From: Akkermansia muciniphila | GTDB lineage: Bacteria; Pseudomonadota; Gammaproteobacteria; Burkholderiales; Burkholderiaceae_C | Assembly (NCBI GenBank): GCA_943331105.2 | Contig: CALQKH020000002.1 | Coordinates: forward strand, 186,001-250,000 | Direction of reading: 5' to 3' | DNA: 64,000 bases | Shown here: one piece after another, positions 1-8,859 of the stretch | How the letters are laid out: every line of letters begins with the position of its first letter | How positions within the stretch are numbered: the first letter of the stretch is position 1 | Notes under the pieces: generated by a model | The model's database searches: none | What the model was told of the DNA's origin: nothing | The model's input: only the letters and a program-made list of their open reading frames with translations | Position numbers and translations under genes: made by a program

Positions 1-138
1 AAAGGGCGCCAAGACCGGCGCCAGCAACCAAAAAACCACGGCCAGAACCAAGCCCACACCCAACCATGCGGCCAATCGGGTCATCAAAAAAGGAAGGGGT
101 GCTTGCATGGGTTGGTGTGTTTTGTCAGGCAAGGCCAT
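1..138 (-). CDS. AI-2E family transporter (N-terminal part only)
   Basis: The first 46 codons of a minus-strand gene that runs off the left edge. The start is the ATG whose complement lies at 136-138. After a polar stretch of about 18 residues comes a hydrophobic segment (residues 19-46, containing WLGVGLVLAVVFWLLAPVL) that looks like the first membrane helices of the PerM/YhhT-type AI-2E exporter family, inner-membrane proteins with about eight helices. The assignment leans on context: in Comamonadaceae this family is commonly divergent from purM, as here. The sequence seen is too short to prove the family, but a membrane protein start is clear. Confidence 0.55.
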   Translation of the reverse strand, partial: MALPDKTHQPMQAPLPFLMTRLAAWLGVGLVLAVVFWLLAPVLAPF

Positions 139-238
139 GGTGGGACTGGGTCAAGCCTTAAAATAGGCCTTGATTTTAGTCTGCCGGCTCATTGATAGGC
201 CCCTGCTTCACTCTGAATGCCCCATGCGGGCCAAAACC

Positions 239-1270
239 ATGACCCAAACCCCACTTTCTTACAAAGACGCTGGCGTCGACATTGTCGCGGGAGATGCTCT
301 GGTTGAGCGCATCAAGCCCTTGGCCAAAAAAACCATGCGCGAAGGCGTACTGGCTGGCATCGGCGGTTTTGGCGCGCTCTTTGAGGTGCCCAAACGCTAC
401 AAAGAGCCTGTACTGGTCAGCGGTACCGACGGGGTGGGCACCAAACTCAAGCTGGCGTTTGAGTGGGACATGCACGACACCGTGGGCATCGATTTGGTGG
501 CCATGAGCGTGAACGATGTGCTCGTGCAAGGTGCTGAGCCGTTGTTTTTCCTCGATTACTTTGCATGCGGCAAGCTGGATGTCGACACCGCCGCTGCCGT
601 GGTGGGTGGCATTGCCAAAGGCTGCGAATTGTCTGGCTGCGCTCTGATTGGCGGTGAAACCGCCGAGATGCCCGGCATGTACCCTGCTGGCGAATACGAC
701 TTGGCCGGATTTGCGGTGGGGGCGGTCGAAAAATCCAAAATTTTGACAGGCCAGAATGTGAAAGCAGGCGATGTGGTTTTGGGCCTGGCCTCCAGCGGCG
801 TGCACTCCAATGGTTTCAGTTTGGTGCGCAAATGCATTGAACGCGCTGGCACCAACGCCCCCGCCACGCTGGACGGCCAACCGTTCAAACAAGCCCTGAT
901 GGCTCCCACACGGCTTTATGTGTTGAACGTCTTGGCCGCGCTGGCGGCACACCCTATCAAAGCACTGGCCCATATCACGGGCGGCGGTTTGCTGGAAAAC
1001 ATCCCTCGCGTTCTGCCCGACGGCCTGGCTGCGCACCTGCAAAAAGGCAGCTGGCCACAAACTGAATTGTTCGCTTGGCTGCAAGCGACTGCAGGCATTG
1101 ATGACGTCGAAATGAACCGGACCTTCAACAACGGCATTGGCATGGTGGTGGTGATTGACGAAACCGAGGCCCAAGCCTGCGCCGCAACCCTGCGTGCATC
1201 TGGTGAGCAGGTCTACACGATTGGCCGCATTGCACCTCAAGGCGACACAGCACAAGTGTTGGTTGCCTGA
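239..1270 (+). CDS. purM: phosphoribosylformylglycinamidine cyclo-ligase (AIR synthetase)
   Basis: Catalyses the fifth step of purine synthesis: FGAM + ATP gives aminoimidazole ribotide, in the cytoplasm. The 343-residue protein matches the usual PurM length (about 345). Family signatures are SGTDGVGTK (61-69), [17 protein letters not shown] (91-107), [11 protein letters not shown] (138-148) and [16 protein letters not shown] in the C-terminal half. I chose the ATG at 239 ([12 protein letters not shown]) because it fits the family start; the in-frame codon at 170 would add 23 unrelated residues. A TAAAAT -10-like hexamer lies at 159-164. It stands alone, divergent from the transporter, without other pur genes. 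Confidence 0.96.
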   Translation: MTQTPLSYKDAGVDIVAGDALVERIKPLAKKTMREGVLAGIGGFGALFEVPKRYKEPVLVSGTDGVGTKLKLAFEWDMHDTVGIDLVAMSVNDVLVQGAEPLFFLDYFACGKLDVDTAAAVVGGIAKGCELSGCALIGGETAEMPGMYPAGEYDLAGFAVGAVEKSKILTGQNVKAGDVVLGLASSGVHSNGFSLVRKCIERAGTNAPATLDGQPFKQALMAPTRLYVLNVLAALAAHPIKALAHITGGGLLENIPRVLPDGLAAHLQKGSWPQTELFAWLQATAGIDDVEMNRTFNNGIGMVVVIDETEAQACAATLRASGEQVYTIGRIAPQGDTAQVLVA

Positions 1271-1348
1271 TCGTATTCAAAACTCGTCTTTTAAAACGTT
1301 TCTGTGCGCTGGATTTGAGCAGGGGCCTGCCTACAAAAAGTTGGGCGA

Positions 1349-2209
1349 TCAAAGGCCGGAGAGCTCGCTTACCCGTTCCCTGAGCGCCGCTGTGTCCGGC
1401 GCCGAAGGTGCAGCATCCAAGTAAATCCTCAAGTCCTGCAAGGCTTCGTGCACCTGACCCATCTCAGCATGCACCAAACCCCGATCACGCCGCGCGGTCC
1501 AGGCCTCAGGCAACAAAATCACCAACCGGTCTTGCACTTGCAACATGCGAGGCCAATCCTCTTGTGACCTGAAAATTTCTTTCAAGTTGCGCAGCATTCG
1601 GGCCAACAGATCGCGCGGTGGGCAAGCTTGCAAATACAAACCCAAGGGTGTCTCTCCGTCGTCCAAGTCCGGGGCGGCTTTCTGGTCGATGGGGTCGCGA
1701 TAAGGGCTCAATCGCTCGGCCAAGTTGTCCAAGCCCAAGGACTCGCCCGATAGGGGATCAAGGACCACCAAGCCCCCATCCAACGACACCTTGACCAAAA
1801 AATGACCCGGGAAAGAAACTCCTTGCGCTTGCAAGTCGAGTGCCTGGGCCAACTCCAGCCAAATCACGGCCAAAGAAATCGGGATGCCACGGCGCGTCCT
1901 CAACACATCGTTGATGTAACTGTTTTCAGGGGCGTAGTAATCGTTGGCGTTGACGCCAAATCCGAGGTCTTTGTAAAAAACCTGCGTCAATATGGCCAAA
2001 CGGGTCAGGTCATCGGCGTCATCGGGCATGCGCGCCGTGACCCTTTTGAGTAAGCGTGCCACGTCGTCCAGCACCTGCTGCACGTCCAGCGCAGGCTCTT
2101 CGTCTTGGGCCAAGCTCGCTGCGGCTTCCATCAAGGGAAACTGGTCATCGCTCTGCACCAAACTGGCGAAGTAGCTCAAAGGGGTCAACGGTGACAGATT
2201 CAAAGTCAT
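1349..2209 (-). CDS. SirB1-like transglutaminase/TPR family protein
   Basis: A 286-residue cytoplasmic protein of the SirB1 family: a transglutaminase-like core (NSYINDVLRTRRGIPISLAV around residues 95-115, FPGHFLVKV near 135) followed by a helical, TPR-like C-terminal part with repeated Asp/Glu-Arg-Leu helices. The biochemical role of the family is not established, and the catalytic Cys of true transglutaminases is not obvious here. The start is the ATG at 2209 (MTLNLSPLTP), ten bases after the murJ stop, so the two genes form a minus-strand pair (murJ first). A longer reading frame to 2269 would overlap murJ and is rejected. Confidence 0.82.
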   Translation of the reverse strand: MTLNLSPLTPLSYFASLVQSDDQFPLMEAAASLAQDEEPALDVQQVLDDVARLLKRVTARMPDDADDLTRLAILTQVFYKDLGFGVNANDYYAPENSYINDVLRTRRGIPISLAVIWLELAQALDLQAQGVSFPGHFLVKVSLDGGLVVLDPLSGESLGLDNLAERLSPYRDPIDQKAAPDLDDGETPLGLYLQACPPRDLLARMLRNLKEIFRSQEDWPRMLQVQDRLVILLPEAWTARRDRGLVHAEMGQVHEALQDLRIYLDAAPSAPDTAALRERVSELSGL

Positions 2210-2219
2210 GAATGAAGTT

Positions 2220-3785
2220 TCAACGCTTGAGGAAGGACTTGAGCCTGAGACCCGTGGCCCACAATACACTGAAATAAAGCAAGCCAGCGCTCATCAATAC
2301 AAGCACCATCCAACCGATGCGGGACCAGGCTTCTTGGCGCATGCCCACCCAATTCAGATGATGGGCGGCCACCCATAACAGGGCTGTCAACAACACCGTT
2401 GCCAGTACCACCTGCAAGGCAAAACGCCACCAGCCTGGCTGTGGTTTGTAAACGCCCTTGCGCACCAAACCCCACAACAGCCAAAGTGCGTTGACCAATG
2501 CCCCTAAACCGATGGACAAAGCCAGTCCAGCATGGGCTAAAAATGGCACCAAAATCAGATTGAAAATTTGGGTCAACACCAGCACCACCACCGCGATGCG
2601 TACCGGCGTCCGAATGTCTTGGCTGGCGTAATAACCCGGCGCCAAAACTTTGATGGCCACCAGCCCCAAAAGGCCCACACCATAACCCGTCAAAGCCAAT
2701 GTGGTTTGCTGCACATCGCGATCGGTAAACGCCCCATAGTGGTAAAGCACCGACACCAAGGGTTGAGAAAACACCAACAGCGCAGCAGCGCAAGGCAAGG
2801 CCAAAAGCAAAACCAAGCGCAAACCCCAATCCAACATGGCTGCATAACGGTCATCGTCTCCATTGGCCTTGGCTGTGGCCAACTGCGGCATCAGCACCAC
2901 CCCAAGCGCCACCCCCAAAATAGCAGTAGGGAACTCCATCAGGCGATCGGCATACGTCAGCCAACTGACACTGCCAGGCGCCAAGTGCGAGGCAATTTGC
3001 GTATTGATCAACAAGGAAATTTGGGCCACCCCTACGCCGAGCAAGGCGGGCCCCATGAGCCGCAGGATGTTCAAGGTGGCGGGGTTGGTCCAGGCTTTTT
3101 TGGCAGCGGAGGGTCGAAGGCCCAAACGGGGCAACAAGCCCAACCGGGCCAATGCAGGTATCTGCAAAGCCAACTGCAACACACCACCGGTCATCACACC
3201 TACAGGCAAGGCGAAAATGGCCTCAATGCCTTGTCGTTCAAACCAAGGTGCCAACCACCAAGTGGCTCCAATCACGCTCACGTTCAGCAACACAGGGGTT
3301 GCGGCCGGCACTGCAAAACGCTTCCAAGTGTTCAAAATGCCGGCCGACAAAGCCACCATCGACATGAAAGCAACATAGGGGAACATCCAGCGCGTCATGT
3401 TGACGGCCGCGCCGTAACCTCGGGGGTCTTGCTGCAAACCACTGGCCATGGCCCACACCAACCAAGGCGATACCAGCACACCCAAGACCGACAAAACCAA
3501 CACCGACCAGGCCAAGGCTGTGGCCACGCTGTCGATCACCTCCCGTGTGGCTTCGTCGCCGTGCTGGGCTCGGCTGGCGGCCAGCACCGGCACAAAGGCT
3601 TGACTGAAAGCCCCTTCGGCAAACAAGCGACGAAATAAATTTGGAATTCGAAAAGCCACATTGAAGGCGTCGGTCAAGGCACTGGCACCAAACATCGACG
3701 CCATGAGCAATTCGCGCACCAAACCCGTGACCCGAGAGGCCAGGGTGAAAATGGACACAACAGAGGCGGATCTGAGTAGGCTCAC
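2220..3785 (-). CDS. murJ: lipid II flippase MurJ (MviN)
   Basis: Inner-membrane flippase that moves lipid II across the membrane for peptidoglycan synthesis; MOP/MATE-like fold with about 14 helices. The protein is 521 residues, close to E. coli MurJ (511). The N-terminus VSLLRSASVVSIFTLASRVT followed by GLVRELLMASMFGAS, and FRIPNLFRRLFAEGAFSQAF, are the family hallmarks. The start is taken as GTG at 3785, which puts the SLLRSAS motif at residue 2 as in homologues; no ATG lies nearby in frame. It is divergent from rpsT, a common arrangement in Burkholderiales, and is followed closely by the SirB1-like gene. Confidence 0.94.
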   Translation of the reverse strand: MSLLRSASVVSIFTLASRVTGLVRELLMASMFGASALTDAFNVAFRIPNLFRRLFAEGAFSQAFVPVLAASRAQHGDEATREVIDSVATALAWSVLVLSVLGVLVSPWLVWAMASGLQQDPRGYGAAVNMTRWMFPYVAFMSMVALSAGILNTWKRFAVPAATPVLLNVSVIGATWWLAPWFERQGIEAIFALPVGVMTGGVLQLALQIPALARLGLLPRLGLRPSAAKKAWTNPATLNILRLMGPALLGVGVAQISLLINTQIASHLAPGSVSWLTYADRLMEFPTAILGVALGVVLMPQLATAKANGDDDRYAAMLDWGLRLVLLLALPCAAALLVFSQPLVSVLYHYGAFTDRDVQQTTLALTGYGVGLLGLVAIKVLAPGYYASQDIRTPVRIAVVVLVLTQIFNLILVPFLAHAGLALSIGLGALVNALWLLWGLVRKGVYKPQPGWWRFALQVVLATVLLTALLWVAAHHLNWVGMRQEAWSRIGWMVLVLMSAGLLYFSVLWATGLRLKSFLKR

Positions 3786-3885
3786 AGTGGGCGAGTGTAG
3801 CGGCCCCCAAGCCGAACACGAAAGACCCCAAGTCTCTGAGCGAAGAGAGACCAATCGGCCAGTCCGAAAGCATTTGTCAGTCTGC

Positions 3886-3891
3886 TAGAAT
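3886..3891 (+). promoter_or_regulatory. -10-like box upstream of rpsT
   Basis: TAGAAT lies 46 bases before the rpsT start codon in the murJ-rpsT divergent gap. I cannot place a convincing -35 hexamer at 16-18 bases, so this is only a likely promoter element. Confidence 0.35.
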
Positions 3892-3937
3892 GCCGGGTTC
3901 GCTGGACATCATCCTCAGACACTGAAAGATTATTTAC

Positions 3938-4240
3938 ATGGCATCCGCTAAACCCAAAAAGAAAAACCCCCGTCTTGCTTCCGGCCGCAAACGCGTCCGC
4001 CAAGACGTCAAGATCAACGCTGCAAACTCCTCGCTGCGTTCTAAATACCGCACCGCTGTCAAGAACGTCGAAAAGGCAGTCTTGGCTGGTGACAAAACCA
4101 AAGCCACTGAGTTGTTTGCCAAGATGCAAACCGTGGTGGACACCATTGCCGACAAGGGCATCTTCCACAAAAACAAGGCTGCTCGCGATAAGAGCCGCCT
4201 GAGTGCCAAAGTGAAAACTTTGGCTCTTGCCGCAGCCTGA
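3938..4240 (+). CDS. rpsT: 30S ribosomal protein S20
   Basis: Primary 16S rRNA-binding protein of the small subunit. The 100-residue Lys/Ala-rich sequence begins [20 protein letters not shown] and carries the typical [18 protein letters not shown] and [20 protein letters not shown] segments. It is about ten residues longer than the E. coli protein at the C-terminus (KTLALAAA), as is normal in betaproteobacteria. Monocistronic: a hairpin terminator follows about 80 bases downstream. Confidence 0.97.
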   Translation: MASAKPKKKNPRLASGRKRVRQDVKINAANSSLRSKYRTAVKNVEKAVLAGDKTKATELFAKMQTVVDTIADKGIFHKNKAARDKSRLSAKVKTLALAAA

Positions 4241-4319
4241 TCCGCTCTACCAGATCAACAGCCCGGCGAGGCTTTGTCCTTGCTGCCGTTTGAAACGGGT
4301 GCGCTGTCCGCGAACACTG

Positions 4320-4352
4320 AACCGCCTTGGTGCAAACCAACGGCGGTTTTTT
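4320..4352 (+). terminator. rho-independent terminator of rpsT
   Basis: AACCGCC (4320-4326) pairs with GGCGGTT (4342-4348), extended inside by TTGGT/ACCAA around a GCAA tetraloop with a single bulged C, and followed by a run of T to 4352. Confidence 0.85.
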
Positions 4353-4440
4353 CATGTCTTATTGGCAGATTGGCTGGGGTTGACTTGGCGCAACTCAGCG
4401 AGATTCACCGCAACCTATTGAATCAAATCGTGCTGGCAAT

Positions 4441-4463
4441 AAAAAAAACCGCTCTTGGGCGGT
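4441..4463 (-). terminator. rho-independent terminator of the DUF3579 gene
   Basis: Read on the minus strand: ACCGC, loop of six, GCGGT, then eight T residues (complement of the A run 4441-4448). It lies 13 bases beyond the stop codon of the DUF3579 gene. Confidence 0.8.
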
Positions 4464-4476
4464 CAATTCTTGAGTC

Positions 4477-4797
4477 TTACTTTTTGGGGGGCGGGTCAGG
4501 CAGCAAGCAAGCTTCTGCCACTTGCAAATCATTGTCACGCGCGAAGTTCATCACGAAGTCCCAGGCCATGACATCGTGATCGCGCAGGTCATGGTGTACC
4601 ACCACGCATTTGACGTTGCCCATTGTGGTGGGAATGCACCAAGGGGAATAACTCAAGTGGCTGCCAGGAACAGCACCGCCTGGCCGAAACTGGCTCATCA
4701 CACCCGCCAAACGTTCAGCCCAATCACTGGGCCTGAAGGTCTTTCCGTCATGGGTAATGCCCTGAATAAAGACTTCTTTGGCGGAGTTAAAAACCAT
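4477..4797 (-). CDS. DUF3579 domain-containing protein
   Basis: A 106-residue soluble protein of unknown function. Visible landmarks are VFIQGITHDGKTFRPSDWAE near the start, SQFRPGGAVPGSHLSYSPWC in the middle and a short acidic/proline tail. This pattern is that of DUF3579, small proteins of betaproteobacteria commonly found beside argD/argF. The ATG at 4797 is preferred over one at 4854, because the -10 box at 4862-4867 leaves no room for a leader before the longer form. The promoter overlaps a palindrome shared with the gntR promoter 18 kb away (see operator), so this gene is a candidate target of that regulator. Confidence 0.78.
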   Translation of the reverse strand: MVFNSAKEVFIQGITHDGKTFRPSDWAERLAGVMSQFRPGGAVPGSHLSYSPWCIPTTMGNVKCVVVHHDLRDHDVMAWDFVMNFARDNDLQVAEACLLPDPPPKK

Positions 4798-4861
4798 CGG
4801 ATAGAGGGGTTGAAGTGGACACCAAAAACACCGGGATCGCCGATGTTTTCGCACGAAAAGT

Positions 4862-4880
4862 ATTATATCTTATATAAGAC
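4862..4880 (-). promoter_or_regulatory. promoter of the DUF3579 gene with TCTTATATAAGA operator
   Basis: On the minus strand the -10 box TATAAT (4867-4862) is directly preceded by the perfect palindrome TCTTATATAAGA (4868-4879). The 16-nt block GTCTTATATAAGATAT read here is identical to the one at 23195-23210 in front of gntR. No good -35 box is seen at 17 bases (ATGGCC). An operator in the spacer would suit repression, which is inference. Confidence 0.6.
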
Positions 4881-4940
4881 TTGAGGCCATATGCAAGACC
4901 TTAAAAGCCCTGGTCATCTGCCTCTAAAATAATCACTCAG

Positions 4941-4971
4941 CGGCCCTAAAGTATTGGGCCGATTTTTATTT
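4941..4971 (+). promoter_or_regulatory. terminator-like hairpin in the argD leader
   Basis: CGGCCC (4941-4946) and GGGCCG (4956-4961) form a six-base-pair stem with a nine-base loop, followed by ATTTTTATTT and then the argD Shine-Dalgarno CAGGAG (4972-4977). No plus-strand gene ends upstream except rpsT, which has its own terminator, so the hairpin can only act on the argD leader RNA. No leader peptide or Arg codon run was found. Confidence 0.5.
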
Positions 4972-4984
4972 CAGGAGTTCACGC

Positions 4985-6187
4985 ATGTCCGCTCACATTG
5001 AAGCCGCCTCACCGCACACCATGAACACCTATGGCCGACTGCCGATCGCACTCAGCCATGGTCAGGGTTGCCGTGTTTGGGACATCAATGGCAAATCCTA
5101 CTTGGATGCGCTGGCCGGCATTGCAGTGAACACATTGGGTCATAACCACCCTGACTTGGTTCCCGCGCTGCAAGACCAGCTGGGCAAGATGATCCACAGC
5201 TGCAATTACTTTCATGTGCCCAACGCCGAGGTATTGGCGGCCAAGCTGGTGGAAATGTCGGGCATGACCAATGTTTTCTTTTGCTGCACAGGCCTTGAAG
5301 CCAATGAGGCGGCCATCAAGTTGGCCCGCAAATACGGTCATGACAAAGGCATCGACAAGCCTGAAATCGTGGTCTATGAAAAAGCCTTTCACGGCCGCAG
5401 CATCGCCACCCTGAGCGCCACCGCCAACGAAAAACTGAAAAAAGGCTTTGGCCCCATGCTCGACGGCTTTTTGCGCGTCCCGGTCAATGACATCGAGGCC
5501 CTGAAAAAAGCCACCGAAGGCAACCCCAATGTGGTGGCCGTGTTCATGGAAACCATTCAGGGTGAAGGCGGCATCAACCCGATGCGCATCGAATACCTGC
5601 AGCAAGTGCGCGCGCTGTGCGACCAGAAAGACTGGTTGATGATGATCGACGAAGTGCAGTGCGGCATGGGCCGCACCGGCAAATGGTTTGCCCACCAGTG
5701 GGCGGGTATCGTCCCCGACGTGATGCCATTGGCCAAGGGCCTGGGCTCGGGCGTGCCGATTGGCGCGGTGGTGGCTGGGCCCAAGGCCGCCCACATCTTC
5801 CAGCCTGGCAACCACGGCACCACTTTCGGCGGCAACCCGCTGGCCATGCGGGCGGGGGTCGAGACCATACGCATCATGGAAAAAGACGGCCTGATGGCCA
5901 ACGCAGCCAAAGTGGGCGCACATTTGCGTGGCGCGCTGGAGAAAGCGTTGGTCGGCGTGCAAGGTTTGAAAGAAGTTCGCGGCCAGGGCCTGATGCTGGG
6001 CATCGAGCTGGATCGCCCTTGCGGCGCCATTTGGACACGGGCAGCTGAAGCCGGTCTTTTGCTGAGCGTGACGGCCGACAGCGTGATCCGGTTAGTCCCT
6101 CCATTGATCATGACCGAGGCCGAGGCCGACGAAGTGGTCGCCATTTTGGTGCCCCTGATCAAAACCTTTTTGGCAGAAACCGCATGA
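4985..6187 (+). CDS. argD: acetylornithine aminotransferase
   Basis: PLP enzyme that transaminates N-acetylglutamate semialdehyde to N-acetylornithine in arginine synthesis; ArgD may also serve succinyl-diaminopimelate in lysine synthesis. The 400-residue protein has the class-III signature: GLEANEAAIKLARKYG near 102-117, VVYEKAFHGRSIATLSATAN, IDEVQCGMGRTGKWFAHQ and PLAKGLGSGVPIGAVV, with Lys251 as the expected Schiff-base lysine. The start ATG follows a good Shine-Dalgarno. The stop overlaps the argF start by four bases (ATGA), indicating translational coupling. A leader hairpin suggests control before translation. Confidence 0.94.
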   Translation: MSAHIEAASPHTMNTYGRLPIALSHGQGCRVWDINGKSYLDALAGIAVNTLGHNHPDLVPALQDQLGKMIHSCNYFHVPNAEVLAAKLVEMSGMTNVFFCCTGLEANEAAIKLARKYGHDKGIDKPEIVVYEKAFHGRSIATLSATANEKLKKGFGPMLDGFLRVPVNDIEALKKATEGNPNVVAVFMETIQGEGGINPMRIEYLQQVRALCDQKDWLMMIDEVQCGMGRTGKWFAHQWAGIVPDVMPLAKGLGSGVPIGAVVAGPKAAHIFQPGNHGTTFGGNPLAMRAGVETIRIMEKDGLMANAAKVGAHLRGALEKALVGVQGLKEVRGQGLMLGIELDRPCGAIWTRAAEAGLLLSVTADSVIRLVPPLIMTEAEADEVVAILVPLIKTFLAETA

Positions 6188-7152
6188 GCCTGACACCACC
6201 GGTGCCTGTGCGGCACTACCTCCAGTTCACTGATCTCACAGCCGACGAGTACGCGCACCTGTTTGCACGCGCTGCCGAGATCAAGCGCAAGTTCAAGGCT
6301 TACGAAAAATACCACCCACTGGCCGACCGTACGCTGGCCATGATTTTTGAAAAAGCCAGCACCCGCACCCGCGTGAGCTTTGAAGCAGGCATGTACCAAC
6401 TCGGAGGCTCAGTGGTGCACTTGACCACCGGCGACAGCCAGCTGGGCCGCTCCGAGCCCATCGAAGACAGCGCACGCGTCATCAGCCGCATGACCGACAT
6501 CGTCATGATTCGCACATACGGCCAGGACAAGATCGAACGCTTTGCCGCGCACTCGCGCGTGCCGGTCGTCAACGGCCTGACCAACGAGTTTCACCCCTGC
6601 CAAATCTTGGCTGACTTGTTCACTCTGCTGGAGCACCGGGGCCTTGACAGCCAAGGCCAACCGGACCCCTCATACCTCAAGGGAAAAGTGGTGGCCTGGG
6701 TGGGCGACGGCAACAACATGGCCAACACTTGGCTGCAAGCGGCCGAGTTGCTCGGTTTTACCGTACACCTGAGCACGCCCAGCGGCTATGAAGTGGACCA
6801 GGCCGTGGCCGGTTTGCGCAGTGCCGACAGCTACAAAATTTTCAAAGACCCTGAGGACGCTTGCCGAGGTGCCGACCTGGTCACCACCGATGTGTGGACC
6901 AGCATGGGCTACGAGGCCGAAAACGAAGCACGCAAAAAAGCCTTTGCCGATTGGTGCGTGGACGAAGCCATGATGCAAGTGGCCAAGCCCGATGCCCTTT
7001 TCATGCATTGCCTGCCCGCACACCGAGGCGAAGAAGTCAGCGCTGAAGTCATCGACGGCCCGCAATCGGTGGTCTGGGACGAAGCCGAAAACCGCATGCA
7101 TGTACAAAAAGCACTCATGGAGTTTTTGCTATTGGGACGCGTCAAGGCCTGA
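6184..7152 (+). CDS. argF: ornithine carbamoyltransferase
   Basis: Joins carbamoyl phosphate and ornithine to make citrulline; cytoplasmic trimer. The 322-residue protein has the carbamoyl-phosphate loop STRTR (59-63), HPCQ (137-140) and HCLPAHRGEE (275-284), all diagnostic. It overlaps argD by ATGA and is followed after one base by a small cysteine-rich gene. argG is not in the window downstream, unlike some relatives where it follows. Confidence 0.97.
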   Translation: MSLTPPVPVRHYLQFTDLTADEYAHLFARAAEIKRKFKAYEKYHPLADRTLAMIFEKASTRTRVSFEAGMYQLGGSVVHLTTGDSQLGRSEPIEDSARVISRMTDIVMIRTYGQDKIERFAAHSRVPVVNGLTNEFHPCQILADLFTLLEHRGLDSQGQPDPSYLKGKVVAWVGDGNNMANTWLQAAELLGFTVHLSTPSGYEVDQAVAGLRSADSYKIFKDPEDACRGADLVTTDVWTSMGYEAENEARKKAFADWCVDEAMMQVAKPDALFMHCLPAHRGEEVSAEVIDGPQSVVWDEAENRMHVQKALMEFLLLGRVKA

Positions 7153-7153
7153 C

Positions 7154-7462
7154 ATGTCTGCCTGCACCACTTGCGGCGCATGCTGCGTGAGTTTCCGGGT
7201 GGACTTCTCGGTCTACGAATACGAAGAAGGCGGCGGCCATGTACCTGCAGGCCTGGCCTCGCCCATCACCGAGCACACCTGCCGCATGCGCGGCACCGAC
7301 CACAGCCCTCCGCGCTGCGCCGCGCTGTATGGCAAAACCGGCGAAAAAGCCATTTGCGGCATCTACGAATGGCGGCCATCGCCCTGCCGTGAATTTGAGG
7401 AAGGCAGCCCCGCTTGCGATCAAGCCCGCCGGCGCCACGGCTTGCCCTCACTGAACGCTTGA
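7154..7462 (+). CDS. YkgJ family cysteine cluster protein
   Basis: A 102-residue protein with an N-terminal cysteine cluster (Cys4, 7, 10 and 11 in CTTCGACC) and later cysteines in EHTCRMRG, PRCAALYG, KAICGIYEWRPSPCREF and PACDQ. This is the CxxCxxCC pattern of the YkgJ family, thought to bind zinc or an iron-sulfur cluster; function unknown. The ATG begins one base after the argF stop, so it is probably co-transcribed with argDF. Confidence 0.82.
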   Translation: MSACTTCGACCVSFRVDFSVYEYEEGGGHVPAGLASPITEHTCRMRGTDHSPPRCAALYGKTGEKAICGIYEWRPSPCREFEEGSPACDQARRRHGLPSLNA

Positions 7463-7486
7463 TGCCGTGCTTCAAAGTAGCCCACC

Positions 7487-8782
7487 ATGATTTTCACCCC
7501 CACCTTGCAAGAATGCGAACTGCTGGATGCACAAGACCCACTGCGGTCCCTGCGCCACCAATTTGACCTCCCTGCAGGCGTGATCTACCTGGACGGTAAC
7601 TCGCTGGGCGCACTGCCCAAAACCGCCCTGGCGCGGGTGGCCCATGCCATCACCCACGAATGGGGCAACGACCTGATCAAAAGCTGGAACAGCGCAGACT
7701 GGTTCACCCTGCCCCAGCGGGTGGGAGACAAAATCGCCCGAGTCATCGGCGCTCAGCCCGGCGAAGTGGTGGCCGCTGACAGCACTTCGATCAACCTGTT
7801 CAAAGTATTGGCCGCTGCGCTGCACATCGCCAAAACCGACCACCCGCACAAAACCAAAATCGTCAGCGAGCGCAGCAACTTCCCCACGGACCTCTACATC
7901 GCCGAAGCCTTGTGCAACGAACACGGCTACGCCCTGCAACTGGTGGAAGCCGAGGAAATCGCTGCCGCCTTGCAAGCCGATGTGGCCGTGCTCATGCTCA
8001 CGCATGTGAACTACCGCACAGGCGCCATGCACAACATGCAGGCTGTCACCGAACAAGCCCACGCGCAAGGCATCCTGACGGTGTGGGACCTCGCGCACAG
8101 CGCAGGTGCGGTGCCGCTCGACCTGAAGGGCTCGGGGGCCGACTTTGCCGTGGGCTGCGGTTACAAATTCCTCAACGGTGGCCCCGGCGCACCTGCCTTT
8201 GTGTGGGTGCACCCGCAGCACAGTGACCGCCCCGACCTGCCATTCATGCAACCGCTGGCCGGTTGGTGGGGCCATGCCGCGCCCTTTGCCTTCACCCCTG
8301 ATTACCAACCAGCCAAAGGCATCACGCGCTTCCAATGCGGAACACAGCCCATCCTCAGCCTTACCGCGCTCGACTGCGGGCTGGACACCATGTTGGCCGC
8401 CGAGCCACTGGGCGGCATGACTGCCCTGCGTCAAAAATCATTGGCACTCACCGGCCTGTTCATGCAGTTGGTGCGCACGCGCTTGCACAGCCACGGCTTT
8501 GGTATCGCCACACCGGCTGAGGAAGCCCGGCGGGGCTCGCAAGTGAGCCTGACCCGCGCTGAAGGCGCTTACGCCATCGTGCAAGCCCTGATCGCGCGTG
8601 GCGTCATCGGTGACTTTAGGGCAGGTGATGGCGGCTTGCACGCCGACATCCTGCGCTTTGGCTTCACGCCGCTTTACATCAGCTATGCCGATGTGTGGCA
8701 GGCCGCAGAGCATTTGCGCCAAGTCATGCAAAGTGGCGAATGGCAAGAAGCCGGCTTTGCACTCAAAAAGGCGGTGACTTGA
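7487..8782 (+). CDS. kynU: kynureninase
   Basis: PLP-dependent hydrolysis of L-kynurenine to anthranilate and alanine. The 431-residue length is typical. Signatures are YLDGNSLGALPK near the N-terminus, VWDLAHSAGAVPLDL, and GCGYKFLNGGPGAPAFVWV, where Lys227 should carry PLP. The partner genes kynA and kynB, usually adjacent in kynurenine-pathway clusters, are not in the window, so the enzyme either works with distant genes or has been separated from them. It lies 24 bases beyond the YkgJ gene on the same strand. Confidence 0.93.
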   Translation: MIFTPTLQECELLDAQDPLRSLRHQFDLPAGVIYLDGNSLGALPKTALARVAHAITHEWGNDLIKSWNSADWFTLPQRVGDKIARVIGAQPGEVVAADSTSINLFKVLAAALHIAKTDHPHKTKIVSERSNFPTDLYIAEALCNEHGYALQLVEAEEIAAALQADVAVLMLTHVNYRTGAMHNMQAVTEQAHAQGILTVWDLAHSAGAVPLDLKGSGADFAVGCGYKFLNGGPGAPAFVWVHPQHSDRPDLPFMQPLAGWWGHAAPFAFTPDYQPAKGITRFQCGTQPILSLTALDCGLDTMLAAEPLGGMTALRQKSLALTGLFMQLVRTRLHSHGFGIATPAEEARRGSQVSLTRAEGAYAIVQALIARGVIGDFRAGDGGLHADILRFGFTPLYISYADVWQAAEHLRQVMQSGEWQEAGFALKKAVT

Positions 8783-8807
8783 AAGGTACGCCATGTGTTC
8801 TGCAGCC

Positions 8808-8829
8808 ATAAAAATGAGCGCATTTTTAT
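8808..8829. promoter_or_regulatory. A/T-rich inverted repeat upstream of the hydroxylase genes
   Basis: ATAAAAATG (8808-8816) and CATTTTTAT (8821-8829) are perfect inverted arms around AGCG, 31 bases before the start of the small hydroxylase subunit. In this G+C-rich DNA it stands out. It could be an operator, or a weak terminator of kynU (hairpin followed by only T-A-T-T); I cannot tell which. Confidence 0.4.
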
Positions 8830-8859
8830 TATGACGACTTCACTCACCGGAAAAACACC

